From contig JAGGSL010000027.1 in NCBI GenBank assembly GCA_021159125.1, forward strand, positions 1 through 7,448: a stretch of DNA of 7,448 bases, given 5' to 3'. Positions 1-6,042 of this stretch are shown one piece after another. The notes below the pieces were generated by a model. That model was not told where the DNA came from, did not search any database, and saw only the letters and a program-made list of their open reading frames with translations. Origin of the DNA: Thermoplasmata archaeon (GTDB taxonomy: Archaea; Thermoplasmatota; E2; UBA202; DSCA01). The translations under genes and the position numbers were made by a program. Every line of letters begins with the position of its first letter. The first letter of the stretch is position 1.

Positions 1-781
1 TCTCTGCATCATCTCTTCCCTGAACAGAGAAATAATTCCCGTTGTAAATCTCATCAAGAGTTACAAGCATCGTGCTTATACCATGGCTGTTTTTGTGATC
101 AACCAGTGGTTGCAAAGCATCGCTGAATTGTGCCGGTGTTACAATCAGCAAATCATAAACGTCATTGGTAAGCAATGGCTTTGACGGTAGAGTGTATTTT
201 ATCTTTACATCCATGTCTGTTACGTATGAAAGCTTATTTTCGCCTGCATTGTACTGTGACGGATACAGCTGGACAGAAAGGTAGATTACATGTTTATATC
301 CGTCCAATCCAACGCCAACATTCCATTTGTCCCATGCCTGCGGATAAGGCTCGTTGCTGTTGTATATCTTTCCTTCAATGACTTTTGCAGGTGAATTCTG
401 CATGTTTGTTGCAGTTGCAACCGGTGCAGGTGCTATTTTTTTGGTAAGCTCCATCTCTTTTGGCTCCGAATGCTGTACTTCCACGCTTACAATCTTTGTT
501 CCGATTGGAAATTCTACTGTTTCCACGCGGTAAGGTATCATCGGATTTTCTTCATTTTTCAGAACGTTGTTGCTGTTATCTGTCTTAATTATTACATATT
601 TTCCGTTCTCCACAACACTTGGTTCTGAAAAGTGTATTGTCTTCTCAATTGTTTTTATTTCTGCTGTAGAGGTTGTGTCCTCGATTGCCGGCGTCACTGT
701 TTTTGGCGTGTTAATGCTGGCAAGAACAGCACCACTCAGCAAAAAGCTCGCTATAACCAATAGGCTTAATATCTTCTTCAT
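1..781 (-). CDS. Gingipain-like (peptidase family C25) secreted cysteine peptidase, N-terminal part
   Basis: This is an open frame of 260 codons (781 down to 2) that runs off the left edge, so the C-terminal part, including the catalytic His and Cys, is not visible. Residues 1-21 form a signal peptide (MKK, hydrophobic core, cleavage near AVLA|S). Residues about 70-200 resemble the C25 propeptide: a 'NPMIPYRVETVEFPIGTKIVSVEV' type block is seen in pieces, with P80 and the IGTKIVSVEV strand (93-102). From residue 209 the chain matches the start of the C25 catalytic domain, with YDLLIVTPAQF, then LQPLVDHKNSHG, then a TMLVTLDEIYNG strand. The role would be extracellular proteolysis, made as a zymogen. 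The start at 781 is supported by GAGGG six bases upstream and an AT-rich box further up. It is transcribed away from the L10e gene. C25 assignment is by motif recognition; catalytic competence cannot be judged. Confidence 0.8.
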   Translation of the reverse strand, partial: MKKILSLLVIASFLLSGAVLASINTPKTVTPAIEDTTSTAEIKTIEKTIHFSEPSVVENGKYVIIKTDNSNNVLKNEENPMIPYRVETVEFPIGTKIVSVEVQHSEPKEMELTKKIAPAPVATATNMQNSPAKVIEGKIYNSNEPYPQAWDKWNVGVGLDGYKHVIYLSVQLYPSQYNAGENKLSYVTDMDVKIKYTLPSKPLLTNDVYDLLIVTPAQFSDALQPLVDHKNSHGISTMLVTLDEIYNGNYFSVQGRDDAE

Positions 782-787
782 TTTTAA

Positions 788-792
788 CCCTC
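788..792 (-). promoter_or_regulatory. Shine-Dalgarno site of the C25 peptidase gene
   Basis: GAGGG on the minus strand lies six bases before the ATG at 781. It fixes the start of the truncated peptidase gene and indicates a leadered transcript. Confidence 0.6.
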
Positions 793-810
793 GTAGATGA
801 ATTGCCTTCT

Positions 811-820
811 TATTATTAAA
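811..820 (-). promoter_or_regulatory. Putative TATA box for the C25 peptidase gene
   Basis: The minus strand reads TTTAATAATA here, centred about 34 bases before the ATG. An archaeal start site about 25 bases downstream would give a very short leader that just includes the GAGGG site. It is inferred from composition and position only. Confidence 0.45.
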
Positions 821-923
821 CTTGTCGGTCACTTTACCTGTTGAAAGATGGAGCATCATTAACTTCAGTTGATTTTTCATTGGGCCGAAAGTTGCAGCCA
901 ATACGCCCCATGCATACCAGTAA

Positions 924-933
924 TTTTATAAAT
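924..933 (+). promoter_or_regulatory. Putative TATA box for the L10e gene
   Basis: TTTTATAAAT lies about 30 bases upstream of the ATG at 959. With the usual archaeal spacing, transcription would begin within a few bases of that ATG, giving a leaderless or nearly leaderless mRNA. This also excludes the in-frame upstream ATG at 932, which overlaps the box. Confidence 0.6.
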
Positions 934-958
934 GGGAATGCAATGTAGCGCTGGTACC

Positions 959-1471
959 ATGTCAAGAAAACCAGCGAGAATGTACAGAGAAATAAGGGGC
1001 AGGCCCACCACGAGAAAAGAATATATGGGCGGCATTCCAAACCCCAGGATAACACAGTTTGATTTAGGTAATCTGAAGGGAGATTTCCCGGTTTCCTTGT
1101 CAGCAGTGGCCGAGGAGCAGTGCCAGATACTCCACCGTGCCCTTGAGGCAGCGCGTATTGCAGCAAACAGATACATCACCAAAAAGGCAGGGAAAATGAA
1201 CTATTTCATGAAAATAAGGGTATACCCCCATGTGGTGGTGAGAGAGAACAAGCAGGCAACAGGCGCAGGCGCAGACAGAGTTTCTCAGGGTATGAGAAAA
1301 GCATATGGCAAGCCGGTGGGGACAGCTGCAAGAGTTCGCTCCGGTCAGAAATTGATTACGATAAATACAACCGAGGAAAACATAGAGAACGCAAAAGTCG
1401 CTCTGAAGAGGGCGATAGCAAAACTTCCGACTCCGTGCAGAATAGAGGTCGAGAAACTCAGCCACACATAG
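959..1471 (+). CDS. rpl10e: Large ribosomal subunit protein L10e (uL16 family)
   Basis: This 170-residue protein of the 50S subunit is the archaeal/eukaryotic counterpart of bacterial L16; it sits near the peptidyl-transferase centre and tRNA sites. The N-terminus has the signature RKPARMYREIRGRPTTRKEY, followed by GGIPNPRITQFDLGN. The middle carries the long helix AEEQCQILHRALEAARIAAN (51-70) and the strand MKIRVYPHVVVRENKQATGAGADRVSQGMR in pieces (84-113), and then GKPVGTAARV (117-126). The length is normal for the family. I chose ATG 959 over in-frame ATG 932 because MSRKPARMYR is the conserved N-terminus and the upstream ATG overlaps the TATA box. No strong Shine-Dalgarno site is visible, consistent with leaderless initiation. 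Function is confident. Confidence 0.97.
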   Translation: MSRKPARMYREIRGRPTTRKEYMGGIPNPRITQFDLGNLKGDFPVSLSAVAEEQCQILHRALEAARIAANRYITKKAGKMNYFMKIRVYPHVVVRENKQATGAGADRVSQGMRKAYGKPVGTAARVRSGQKLITINTTEENIENAKVALKRAIAKLPTPCRIEVEKLSHT

Positions 1472-1527
1472 ATATGTCACTCAACAGCAAGATTTTTGTA
1501 TTCAAATGCATTTACCTCTTGAGATAA

Positions 1528-1854
1528 ATGTCATATGATGATGAATGCAGTACAGATGGAAATATCCTTTATGACCGGTTGAAAATAGAGTTATGCCTGA
1601 TTGAGAGGCACATAAAAATGCTTAAGATAATTATGGATGATGGCCCTCTTGGCATAATAAAATTGTCAGAACTCACAGATTTCCCGCAGCATAAGGTGAG
1701 ATATTCCCTCAGGGTGCTTGAGGAAGAAGGGCTGATACGCCCCTCGCCGAGAGGAGCAACGGTGACAGACAAAACCTACGAATTCATGATTGACTTCAAG
1801 GAATTCCTAGGAGAGATGGAGAAAAAAATAGAGGAGTTGAAAAAAACATTATGA
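1528..1854 (+). CDS. Small winged helix-turn-helix DNA-binding protein
   Basis: This 108-residue cytoplasmic protein is probably a transcription regulator of an archaeal type. Residues about 12-37 form a helix (ILYDRLKIELCLIERHIKML) leading into a helix-turn-helix at about 41-66 (LGIIKLSELTDFPQHKVRYS, then LRVLEEEGLI), followed by a wing at about 67-80 (SPRGATVTDK). The C-terminal 25 residues are a charged helix (FLGEMEKKIEELKKTL) suited to dimerisation. The LSELT...KVRYSLRVLEEEGLI pattern is typical of MarR/ArsR-like winged helices; the target is unknown. The gene starts 56 bases after L10e and ends two bases before the tRNA. No clear TATA box is visible in that gap, so read-through from the L10e promoter is possible. 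Only a weak GAG precedes the start. Confidence 0.8.
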   Translation: MSYDDECSTDGNILYDRLKIELCLIERHIKMLKIIMDDGPLGIIKLSELTDFPQHKVRYSLRVLEEEGLIRPSPRGATVTDKTYEFMIDFKEFLGEMEKKIEELKKTL

Positions 1855-1856
1855 AA

Positions 1857-1930
1857 GCCGCGGTAGCTCAGTTTGGGAGAGCGCCAGACTGAAGATCTGG
1901 AAGCCGAGGGTTCAAGTCCCCCCCGCGGCA
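1857..1930 (+). tRNA. tRNA-Phe (anticodon GAA)
   Basis: A full cloverleaf can be drawn. The acceptor stem is GCCGCGG (1857-1863) with CCGCGGC (1923-1929), all seven pairs. The D-stem is GCTC (1866-1869) with GAGC (1879-1882). The anticodon stem is CCAGA (1884-1888) with TCTGG (1896-1900) around the loop CTGAAGA, giving anticodon GAA at 1891-1893. The T-stem is GAGGG (1906-1910) with CCCCC (1918-1922) around TTCAAGT; one pair in it, A50-C64 (1907/1921), is mismatched. The discriminator is A1930, and CCA is not encoded (CTT follows). No intron is present. The gene sits two bases after the winged-helix stop codon and 23 bases before pssA. Confidence 0.96.
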
Positions 1931-1946
1931 CTTTTGTATTGCATGT

Positions 1947-1950
1947 GGAG
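1947..1950 (+). promoter_or_regulatory. Shine-Dalgarno-like site of pssA
   Basis: GGAG lies three bases before ATG 1954, inside the 23-base gap after the tRNA. The spacing is short, but it supports starting pssA here rather than inside the tRNA. An in-frame GTG at 1945 is an alternative start that adds only three residues and would place the site inside the coding region. Confidence 0.45.
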
Positions 1951-1953
1951 TCC

Positions 1954-2616
1954 ATGAAAAAAAGAATCGTATCCATGCTTTCGTTTGCAGATTCGTTTAC
2001 CATAGTTAACGGTTTGCTGGGTTTATTCTCGATCTTTTTGGTCATGTCAGGGGAGATGAGATGGGCTGCATCTTTTATTTTGCTAGCGGTGCTTGCAGAC
2101 GGATTGGACGGGGTGGTGGCAAGAAGGTCAAGAAAGTTCGGAGGCGATATAGGTGAGTATATGGATGAATTCTCGGACATGATATCTTTCTGTGCCGCCC
2201 CGCTCGTTTTTGTTTACGGCACATACAGCACATCTTTTGACCTTTCTATGAAAAGCATTTCTTTGCTTTTTTCATGCGGTATGTTTCTACTCGGAGGCAT
2301 GCTCCATCTGATAAGATATCATATAGGAGATGAGGACTATTTTGTTGGGCTGGCGACGCCTGCTGCGGCAATAGCTGCAGTGGCCATATCCTTTCTCAAC
2401 TTTCCGTGGTGGAGTGTTGTGCTTTCTCTTGTCCTGCTCTCTGTTTTGATGATGTCGAATATACCTTATCCAAAATTTGATAGACTGCTTGACATCCCTG
2501 CAGTTGTCCTAATTATTCTTGCCATTGCTTTCGGCAGGGATTTTTATCTTCTCGCCGTAGCCGGCACAGCACTTTACATCATTTTTGGGCCGGTATATAT
2601 CGCCCATGAAAGATAG
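1954..2616 (+). CDS. pssA: CDP-archaeol (CDP-diacylglycerol)-serine O-phosphatidyltransferase, archaetidylserine synthase
   Basis: This 220-residue integral membrane enzyme of the CDP-alcohol phosphatidyltransferase family transfers serine onto CDP-archaeol, giving archaetidylserine and CMP. The family motif is complete: D49-x2-D52-G53-x2-A56-R57-x9-G67-x3-D71-x3-D75, whose four Asp residues bind the metal and CDP group. Traits of the serine (PssA) branch are FSDMISFCAAP (73-83), YFVGLATPAAA (129-139) and MMSNIPYPKF (166-175). About six to eight hydrophobic segments are visible, as expected. The frame stays open upstream into the tRNA (to 1873), so I chose ATG 1954, preceded by GGAG, which gives a normal N-terminus (MKKRIVSMLSFADSFTIVNG). 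It is probably transcribed with the tRNA and winged-helix gene. No decarboxylase partner is seen in the window. An inositol- or glycerol-specific relative is less likely. Confidence 0.92.
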   Translation: MKKRIVSMLSFADSFTIVNGLLGLFSIFLVMSGEMRWAASFILLAVLADGLDGVVARRSRKFGGDIGEYMDEFSDMISFCAAPLVFVYGTYSTSFDLSMKSISLLFSCGMFLLGGMLHLIRYHIGDEDYFVGLATPAAAIAAVAISFLNFPWWSVVLSLVLLSVLMMSNIPYPKFDRLLDIPAVVLIILAIAFGRDFYLLAVAGTALYIIFGPVYIAHER

Positions 2617-2651
2617 GGGGATGAAGCAAATTCCATACCCAATGCATCCGG

Positions 2652-5105
2652 TTACACATAATATGTGGAATTTGTGAAAAATGTCAGGTCTATGTTTCCC
2701 CAGTCATCATAATCATTTGTCACTCTGCTGCCATCAGAATAATCCACGAGCGAGAAAGCATATCTGTAATTGAGGCAGCTTTTGTAATTGGCGTATTTCC
2801 ACCATCCGGCATGCCACGGCGTGTTGCAGCTTTCGTTATCTATGCCTCCAAAGGTGTATTCGAAAAGCCCTAAATTGTGTCCCAGCTCGTGCATGAAAAG
2901 GCTTGCTGTCGATAACTCCCTCTGGCTTTCTCTTATCCTCCAATCTTTAATGTATTGTATTGCAAGGACAAATCCGTCAAGGTTGTCAAGGGCCTGGAAC
3001 GAGTAGCCGCCCCTTGTTATTGCCCCGTACGAGCAGAATATTACATAATGAAAAACTCCTTTTCTCTCATTTGTTATGTTATCGTGAAGGAAATACTTCC
3101 AGTATATCTCATTGGTTTCATGGTATGTTATTTTCTCTTTGTAGGGTATTTCCTCCCCTCCGCCCCCCATACTCCCGTCGTCGATGTGCATCATGATATT
3201 GTGTTTTGTGAAAGAGGAATAAAGAAGCTGTTTTGATTTTTCAGGCATCCCATATAAATTTCCACGGCTATCGACCATGTTGTCGACTTCCATGAAAATA
3301 TCCTTCCGGAACGGGTCTGATAGCCATTCCGACTGCTGCCATTCCTGGATATTCGTCAATCCGTCTTTATCGGGATCCATGGAAGAGAAATTTTCCCATA
3401 TAAGAGGATTGTAACCCCATTTGTCTTCCCATTCTATCGGTATGCCGTCTCCGTCTACATCGCTTCCTCTGTCATCCACTCTCGGGTCTGTATGATAAAC
3501 GTTCGTCTCCTCCCAGTAAGTTAGCCCGTCGCCGTCATAGTCGTTAAAGCTTATGTCAAACCATACCTCATAGCCATTTTCAACCACATGCCCGCATCCG
3601 TCATCATCGCCGACGTAGTCATCGCCGTACCATTCGCCCCTTTCCATATTGTAGACCACTTTTATTTCAATAACCTCTTTGTCCTTGATAAGCCCTTTCT
3701 CAAATATTTGTATTACGACAGGAATATTCTCTTTGTCATCTGGAATGTCCTGGACCGCCTTCCAGTCCGGTGAGATATCAAAACCATTTGCAGCCTCGCT
3801 TTCATTTTTATTTTTGTAAATGTGAATGACCGAAAACAAATTTTTGCTTTCAAGCCCTATGTTCCTTACTCTCAGAACATCAACCTTCAATTTCAAATCA
3901 ACAAGGGGGTCCCAGTCATCAAGGTTAATGCTGGTTATCCTGCTGGCAGGCATAGATACGGACAGATTGGATGGAGCAGGAGATGCACGCTCGCCGACTC
4001 CCGCAGGTTTTTCATGTAATCGCACATCCACAGGGCGCAGCAGCCATGGTCTGTAACTCACTTTTCCAAGCACTGACTCGACCCTGTTCTCAAGCATAGG
4101 CCCTGCAACAGAGCCCCACCAGTTGAATCGAGCATTTCCGATACTCTCCTTTGCATACAGCCCGTACATGTGGTTGCCTGCTATGTTGTTGAAAATGACT
4201 TTATTCACCAAACATTTTTCCATATATACGCCATAGCGGTTGTGAGTGATGTTGCATTTTGTTATCTCATTTCCGATTGAGTTCTCAATTCTAACCCCGA
4301 ACCTGCTCTCGCTTATCTCGCAATCCCTTATCCCATTTTTATTTGAGGCCACTAACCTTACAGACCATACGTTGTATGCTATGGAGGAATTTGATATTAT
4401 ATTTTCATCAGAATTCAGTAAAAAAATTCCGCCTTCATTTCCGCTGTTTTTGTACACACTGCACTCCCTTATTTTATTGGCGGAGGAGTTTTCCATGTAT
4501 ATTCCTATTCCGTTGGTGTGGAATGTGCATTCCGAGATTGTGTTGTTATGCGCGCCTATCGCTTCCACTCCCATGCCATTTTTATGAATAACACAATTTT
4601 TTATTTCATTTCCCGATGATTTTATCTCCAGGCCATTTCCATTTTCATATATCCTGCATCCCTCGATGACGTTGCTATTTCCCGTAACGAAAATGCCGTT
4701 CCTGCAGCTCTTCAATATGCAATTTTTTATTTCATTTTTATTTGAAGCTACTTTTATTAACGCATTTGCCGCCCCTCCGCCCCCCTCCCTCACCGTCAGG
4801 TTTGATATTTTTACGCTGTTAGATGTTATCAAAATTGCGTTGCCTGAATAATCGGCATCCACTATTGTGGAGTTGGTGTCTTCCCCAGATATGGAGAGGG
4901 ATTTATGCACGGTTATATGCTCGTGATAAATTCCGGGCAATACGTATATTCTGTCTCCATCACTTGCATTGTCTATTGCATCCTGAATGGTTGCATAATC
5001 ACCGCCTTCCCCCACATATATTGTTTTTCCGCTTACCTCGCCGATATTCATCCCTACAAATGTAGAGAGCAAAATAAAAGCTGCAATAATGGCGAATTTC
5101 TTCAT
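2652..5105 (-). CDS. Secreted mosaic protein: beta-helix, C2-like domain, TSP3 calcium loops and HExxH metallopeptidase domain
   Basis: An 817-residue exported protein. Residues 1-25 form a signal peptide. Residues 27-70 (TIYVGEGGDYATIQDAID, then GDRIYVLPGIYHE) match the opening of NosD/DUF1565-type right-handed beta-helices, and 22-residue PbH1-like coils run to about 330, ending in FNWWGSVAGP. After a Pro/Ser linker (365-385), about 395-520 resembles the C2- or Ig-like domain of archaeal secreted proteins (EWYGDDYVGDDDG, then EVWFDISFNDYDGDG). Three TSP3/EF-like calcium loops follow at 522-528, 549-555 and 577-583. The C-terminal part (601-817) holds MHELGHNLGLFEY (H739, E740, H743, G746) and SCLNYRY (776-782). 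The metzincin third ligand position is Glu749 and the Met-turn position is Leu778. No C-terminal anchor is visible. Start 5105 is chosen because the in-frame extension to 5159 crosses the TATA box. Likely role: extracellular protein degradation with surface binding; catalysis is uncertain. Confidence 0.85.
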   Translation of the reverse strand: MKKFAIIAAFILLSTFVGMNIGEVSGKTIYVGEGGDYATIQDAIDNASDGDRIYVLPGIYHEHITVHKSLSISGEDTNSTIVDADYSGNAILITSNSVKISNLTVREGGGGAANALIKVASNKNEIKNCILKSCRNGIFVTGNSNVIEGCRIYENGNGLEIKSSGNEIKNCVIHKNGMGVEAIGAHNNTISECTFHTNGIGIYMENSSANKIRECSVYKNSGNEGGIFLLNSDENIISNSSIAYNVWSVRLVASNKNGIRDCEISESRFGVRIENSIGNEITKCNITHNRYGVYMEKCLVNKVIFNNIAGNHMYGLYAKESIGNARFNWWGSVAGPMLENRVESVLGKVSYRPWLLRPVDVRLHEKPAGVGERASPAPSNLSVSMPASRITSINLDDWDPLVDLKLKVDVLRVRNIGLESKNLFSVIHIYKNKNESEAANGFDISPDWKAVQDIPDDKENIPVVIQIFEKGLIKDKEVIEIKVVYNMERGEWYGDDYVGDDDGCGHVVENGYEVWFDISFNDYDGDGLTYWEETNVYHTDPRVDDRGSDVDGDGIPIEWEDKWGYNPLIWENFSSMDPDKDGLTNIQEWQQSEWLSDPFRKDIFMEVDNMVDSRGNLYGMPEKSKQLLYSSFTKHNIMMHIDDGSMGGGGEEIPYKEKITYHETNEIYWKYFLHDNITNERKGVFHYVIFCSYGAITRGGYSFQALDNLDGFVLAIQYIKDWRIRESQRELSTASLFMHELGHNLGLFEYTFGGIDNESCNTPWHAGWWKYANYKSCLNYRYAFSLVDYSDGSRVTNDYDDWGNIDLTFFTNSTYYV

Positions 5106-5134
5106 AGCCCCATCACACATACAAAATTGGAAAG

Positions 5135-5144
5135 TATTTAAATA
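5135..5144 (-). promoter_or_regulatory. Putative TATA box for the mosaic metallopeptidase gene
   Basis: TATTTAAATA is centred about 34 bases upstream of ATG 5105. Initiation about 25 bases downstream would give a leader of under 12 bases, carrying GATGGGG as a possible ribosome site. The box lies within the otherwise open N-terminal extension, which argues against the longer start at 5159. Confidence 0.55.
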
Positions 5145-5188
5145 ATTATGGCTATCCAAATGCCGTATTCAGAGCATAAAAGGGAAGA

Positions 5189-5197
5189 TTTAAATCT
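5189..5197 (+). promoter_or_regulatory. Putative TATA box for the small exported protein gene
   Basis: TTTAAATCT, preceded by a purine-rich AAGGGAAGA stretch that could serve as a BRE, is centred 25 bases before ATG 5218. That is standard spacing for a leaderless archaeal transcript. ATG 5203 would fall upstream of the predicted transcription start. Confidence 0.6.
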
Positions 5198-5217
5198 ATA
5201 ACATGGGATTTGGTATT

Positions 5218-5892
5218 ATGAATAAAAAGGTTGCATTTGCGTTTACCGCAATTGCAATCATGTTGGCATCTTCCGTTTCTTCAGTTGCAGGTAGCGTATC
5301 CGAAAAACAAGCCGATAATGCCAAAACCATTGAAGTTCCTGTGCAGATATACACATTGCATGGAGTGAAAGAAATAAAAAAGGAGTTGCCGGTAAATGAA
5401 GCAAGAGAGCTTTTCTCTTTATCCAATGAAACAGGAGAAGCAGTAAAAATGCTGGTAAATCCGCATTCAACATTCAGGGAGAAATTGAGAGCTAATGTGA
5501 TTATAGATTCTTTCCTCTATAAAATGAAAGGATACGGATTGCTCGGCAATTTGACAATGCATCAGGCGAGAGAACTTATCACTGGAAGATATTTGATGAA
5601 ACAAAGGAACAGCATTGAAATGCAGAAAATGGCTATGATGGCAAGTTTGCTGAGCCAGAATGGATGGCAGGTGAATGCGATGTGTTATTTCAATGCGAAG
5701 GGGGCCATATTTGACATGTTTCCGTGGAAAGTACCATTGGCTATTGGTGTGGTTTTAACCTCAATGCTCACCATGCTTTTGTGGAATGTTTATCCATCCG
5801 CTCTTTTACATCTTATACTTACTGTTTCATTTTATTTTTTTGTAGCAGGGTGGTTCTTTTTAGATGGTGGTTACAGATTTGCCGATTTTTAG
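5218..5892 (+). CDS. Exported or membrane protein of unknown function
   Basis: I do not recognise this 224-residue protein with confidence. Residues 1-24 look like a signal peptide (MNKK, hydrophobic stretch, SSVAG). Residues 37-60 form a short beta-rich segment (TIEVPVQIYTLHGVKEIKKELP), followed by mostly helical sequence to about 150: NEARELFSLSNETGEAVKML, then FREKLRANVIIDSFLYKMKGYGLL in pieces, then MHQARELITGRYLMKQ. NGWQVNAMCYFNAKG (148-162) precedes two membrane helices at about 172-190 and 193-214, and the C-terminus is GGYRFADF. The inferred topology is an outside domain anchored by a C-terminal hairpin. The start 5218 is preferred over in-frame ATG 5203 because of the TATA spacing. 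It diverges from the metallopeptidase gene across 112 bases, so joint control is possible. Function could be envelope sensing or chaperoning, but nothing shows this directly. Confidence 0.75.
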   Translation: MNKKVAFAFTAIAIMLASSVSSVAGSVSEKQADNAKTIEVPVQIYTLHGVKEIKKELPVNEARELFSLSNETGEAVKMLVNPHSTFREKLRANVIIDSFLYKMKGYGLLGNLTMHQARELITGRYLMKQRNSIEMQKMAMMASLLSQNGWQVNAMCYFNAKGAIFDMFPWKVPLAIGVVLTSMLTMLLWNVYPSALLHLILTVSFYFFVAGWFFLDGGYRFADF

Positions 5893-5900
5893 TCTGTATT

Positions 5901-5934
5901 TTCATTTTGAAATAAATTGATTTTTCAAAATGAA
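5901..5934 (+). terminator. Stem-loop after the small exported protein gene, possible terminator
   Basis: A perfect 12-bp inverted repeat, TTCATTTTGAAA (5901-5912) and TTTCAAAATGAA (5923-5934), has a 10-base loop and begins eight bases after the stop codon. It is AT-rich with no T-run after it, so it may instead be a 3'-end stabilising or processing structure. Confidence 0.4.
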
Positions 5935-5949
5935 TGCAGCTCAGTCATA

Positions 5950-5975
5950 AATTTTGGCTTTGCAAAGCCAAAATT
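5950..5975. repeat. Perfect 26-bp palindrome
   Basis: The two 13-base arms AATTTTGGCTTTG and CAAAGCCAAAATT are exact reverse complements with no spacer. As DNA it is a candidate dimeric protein-binding site or cruciform; as RNA it would need a small loop. It abuts the next hairpin, sharing base 5975. Confidence 0.8.
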
Positions 5976-5995
5976 GGCTAAAAATGTTTTAGCCA
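5975..5995. repeat. Hairpin with 9-bp stem and 3-base loop
   Basis: TGGCTAAAA (5975-5983) pairs perfectly with TTTTAGCCA (5987-5995) around ATG. The core GGCT...AGCC echoes the arms of the neighbouring palindrome (GGCTTT/AAAGCC), which suggests duplication or a repeated binding element. Confidence 0.75.
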
Positions 5996-6017
5996 GGGCA
6001 AAAATTCTGGCGTTTTT
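5992..6017 (+). terminator. Short hairpin followed by a T-run, possible terminator
   Basis: GCCAG (5992-5996) pairs with CTGGC (6007-6011) around a 10-base AT-rich loop, followed by GTTTTT. It shares GCCA with the preceding hairpin, so the two structures exclude each other. The T-run could end plus-strand transcripts; a stem of only 5 bp makes this weak. Confidence 0.35.
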
Positions 6018-6042
6018 ACCTGATTTTTTGCTATTTCACACT

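Noticed and set aside
175..800. Plus-strand open frames at 175-381 and 567-800
   Set aside because: Both are antisense to the truncated C25 peptidase gene, which has a signal peptide, propeptide and catalytic-domain start.
834..1480. Minus-strand open frames opposite the L10e gene (834-1166, 877-1182, 1100-1480)
   Set aside because: They lie antisense to a clearly recognised ribosomal protein, have Cys-rich low-quality translations, and show no family motif.
1472..1527. Separate promoter for the winged-helix gene
   Set aside because: The gap is AT-rich, but no box sits at the proper distance from ATG 1528.
1873..1953. Upstream extension of pssA to ATG 1873
   Set aside because: It would be translated from inside the tRNA gene; ATG 1954 has GGAG before it and a natural N-terminus.
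2627..2674. Inverted repeat CAAATTCC (2627-2634) and GGAATTTG (2667-2674), with an inner CACATA/TATGTG palindrome (2655-2667), as a bidirectional terminator between convergent genes
   Set aside because: The arms are 32 bases apart and half of the structure is inside coding sequence; the pairing is too weak to call.
2788..5141. Several plus-strand open frames of 60-113 codons opposite the mosaic peptidase, e.g. 4246-4587
   Set aside because: The minus strand holds an 817-residue protein with coherent domains; the plus-strand frames are its mirror images and lack motifs, ribosome sites and promoters.
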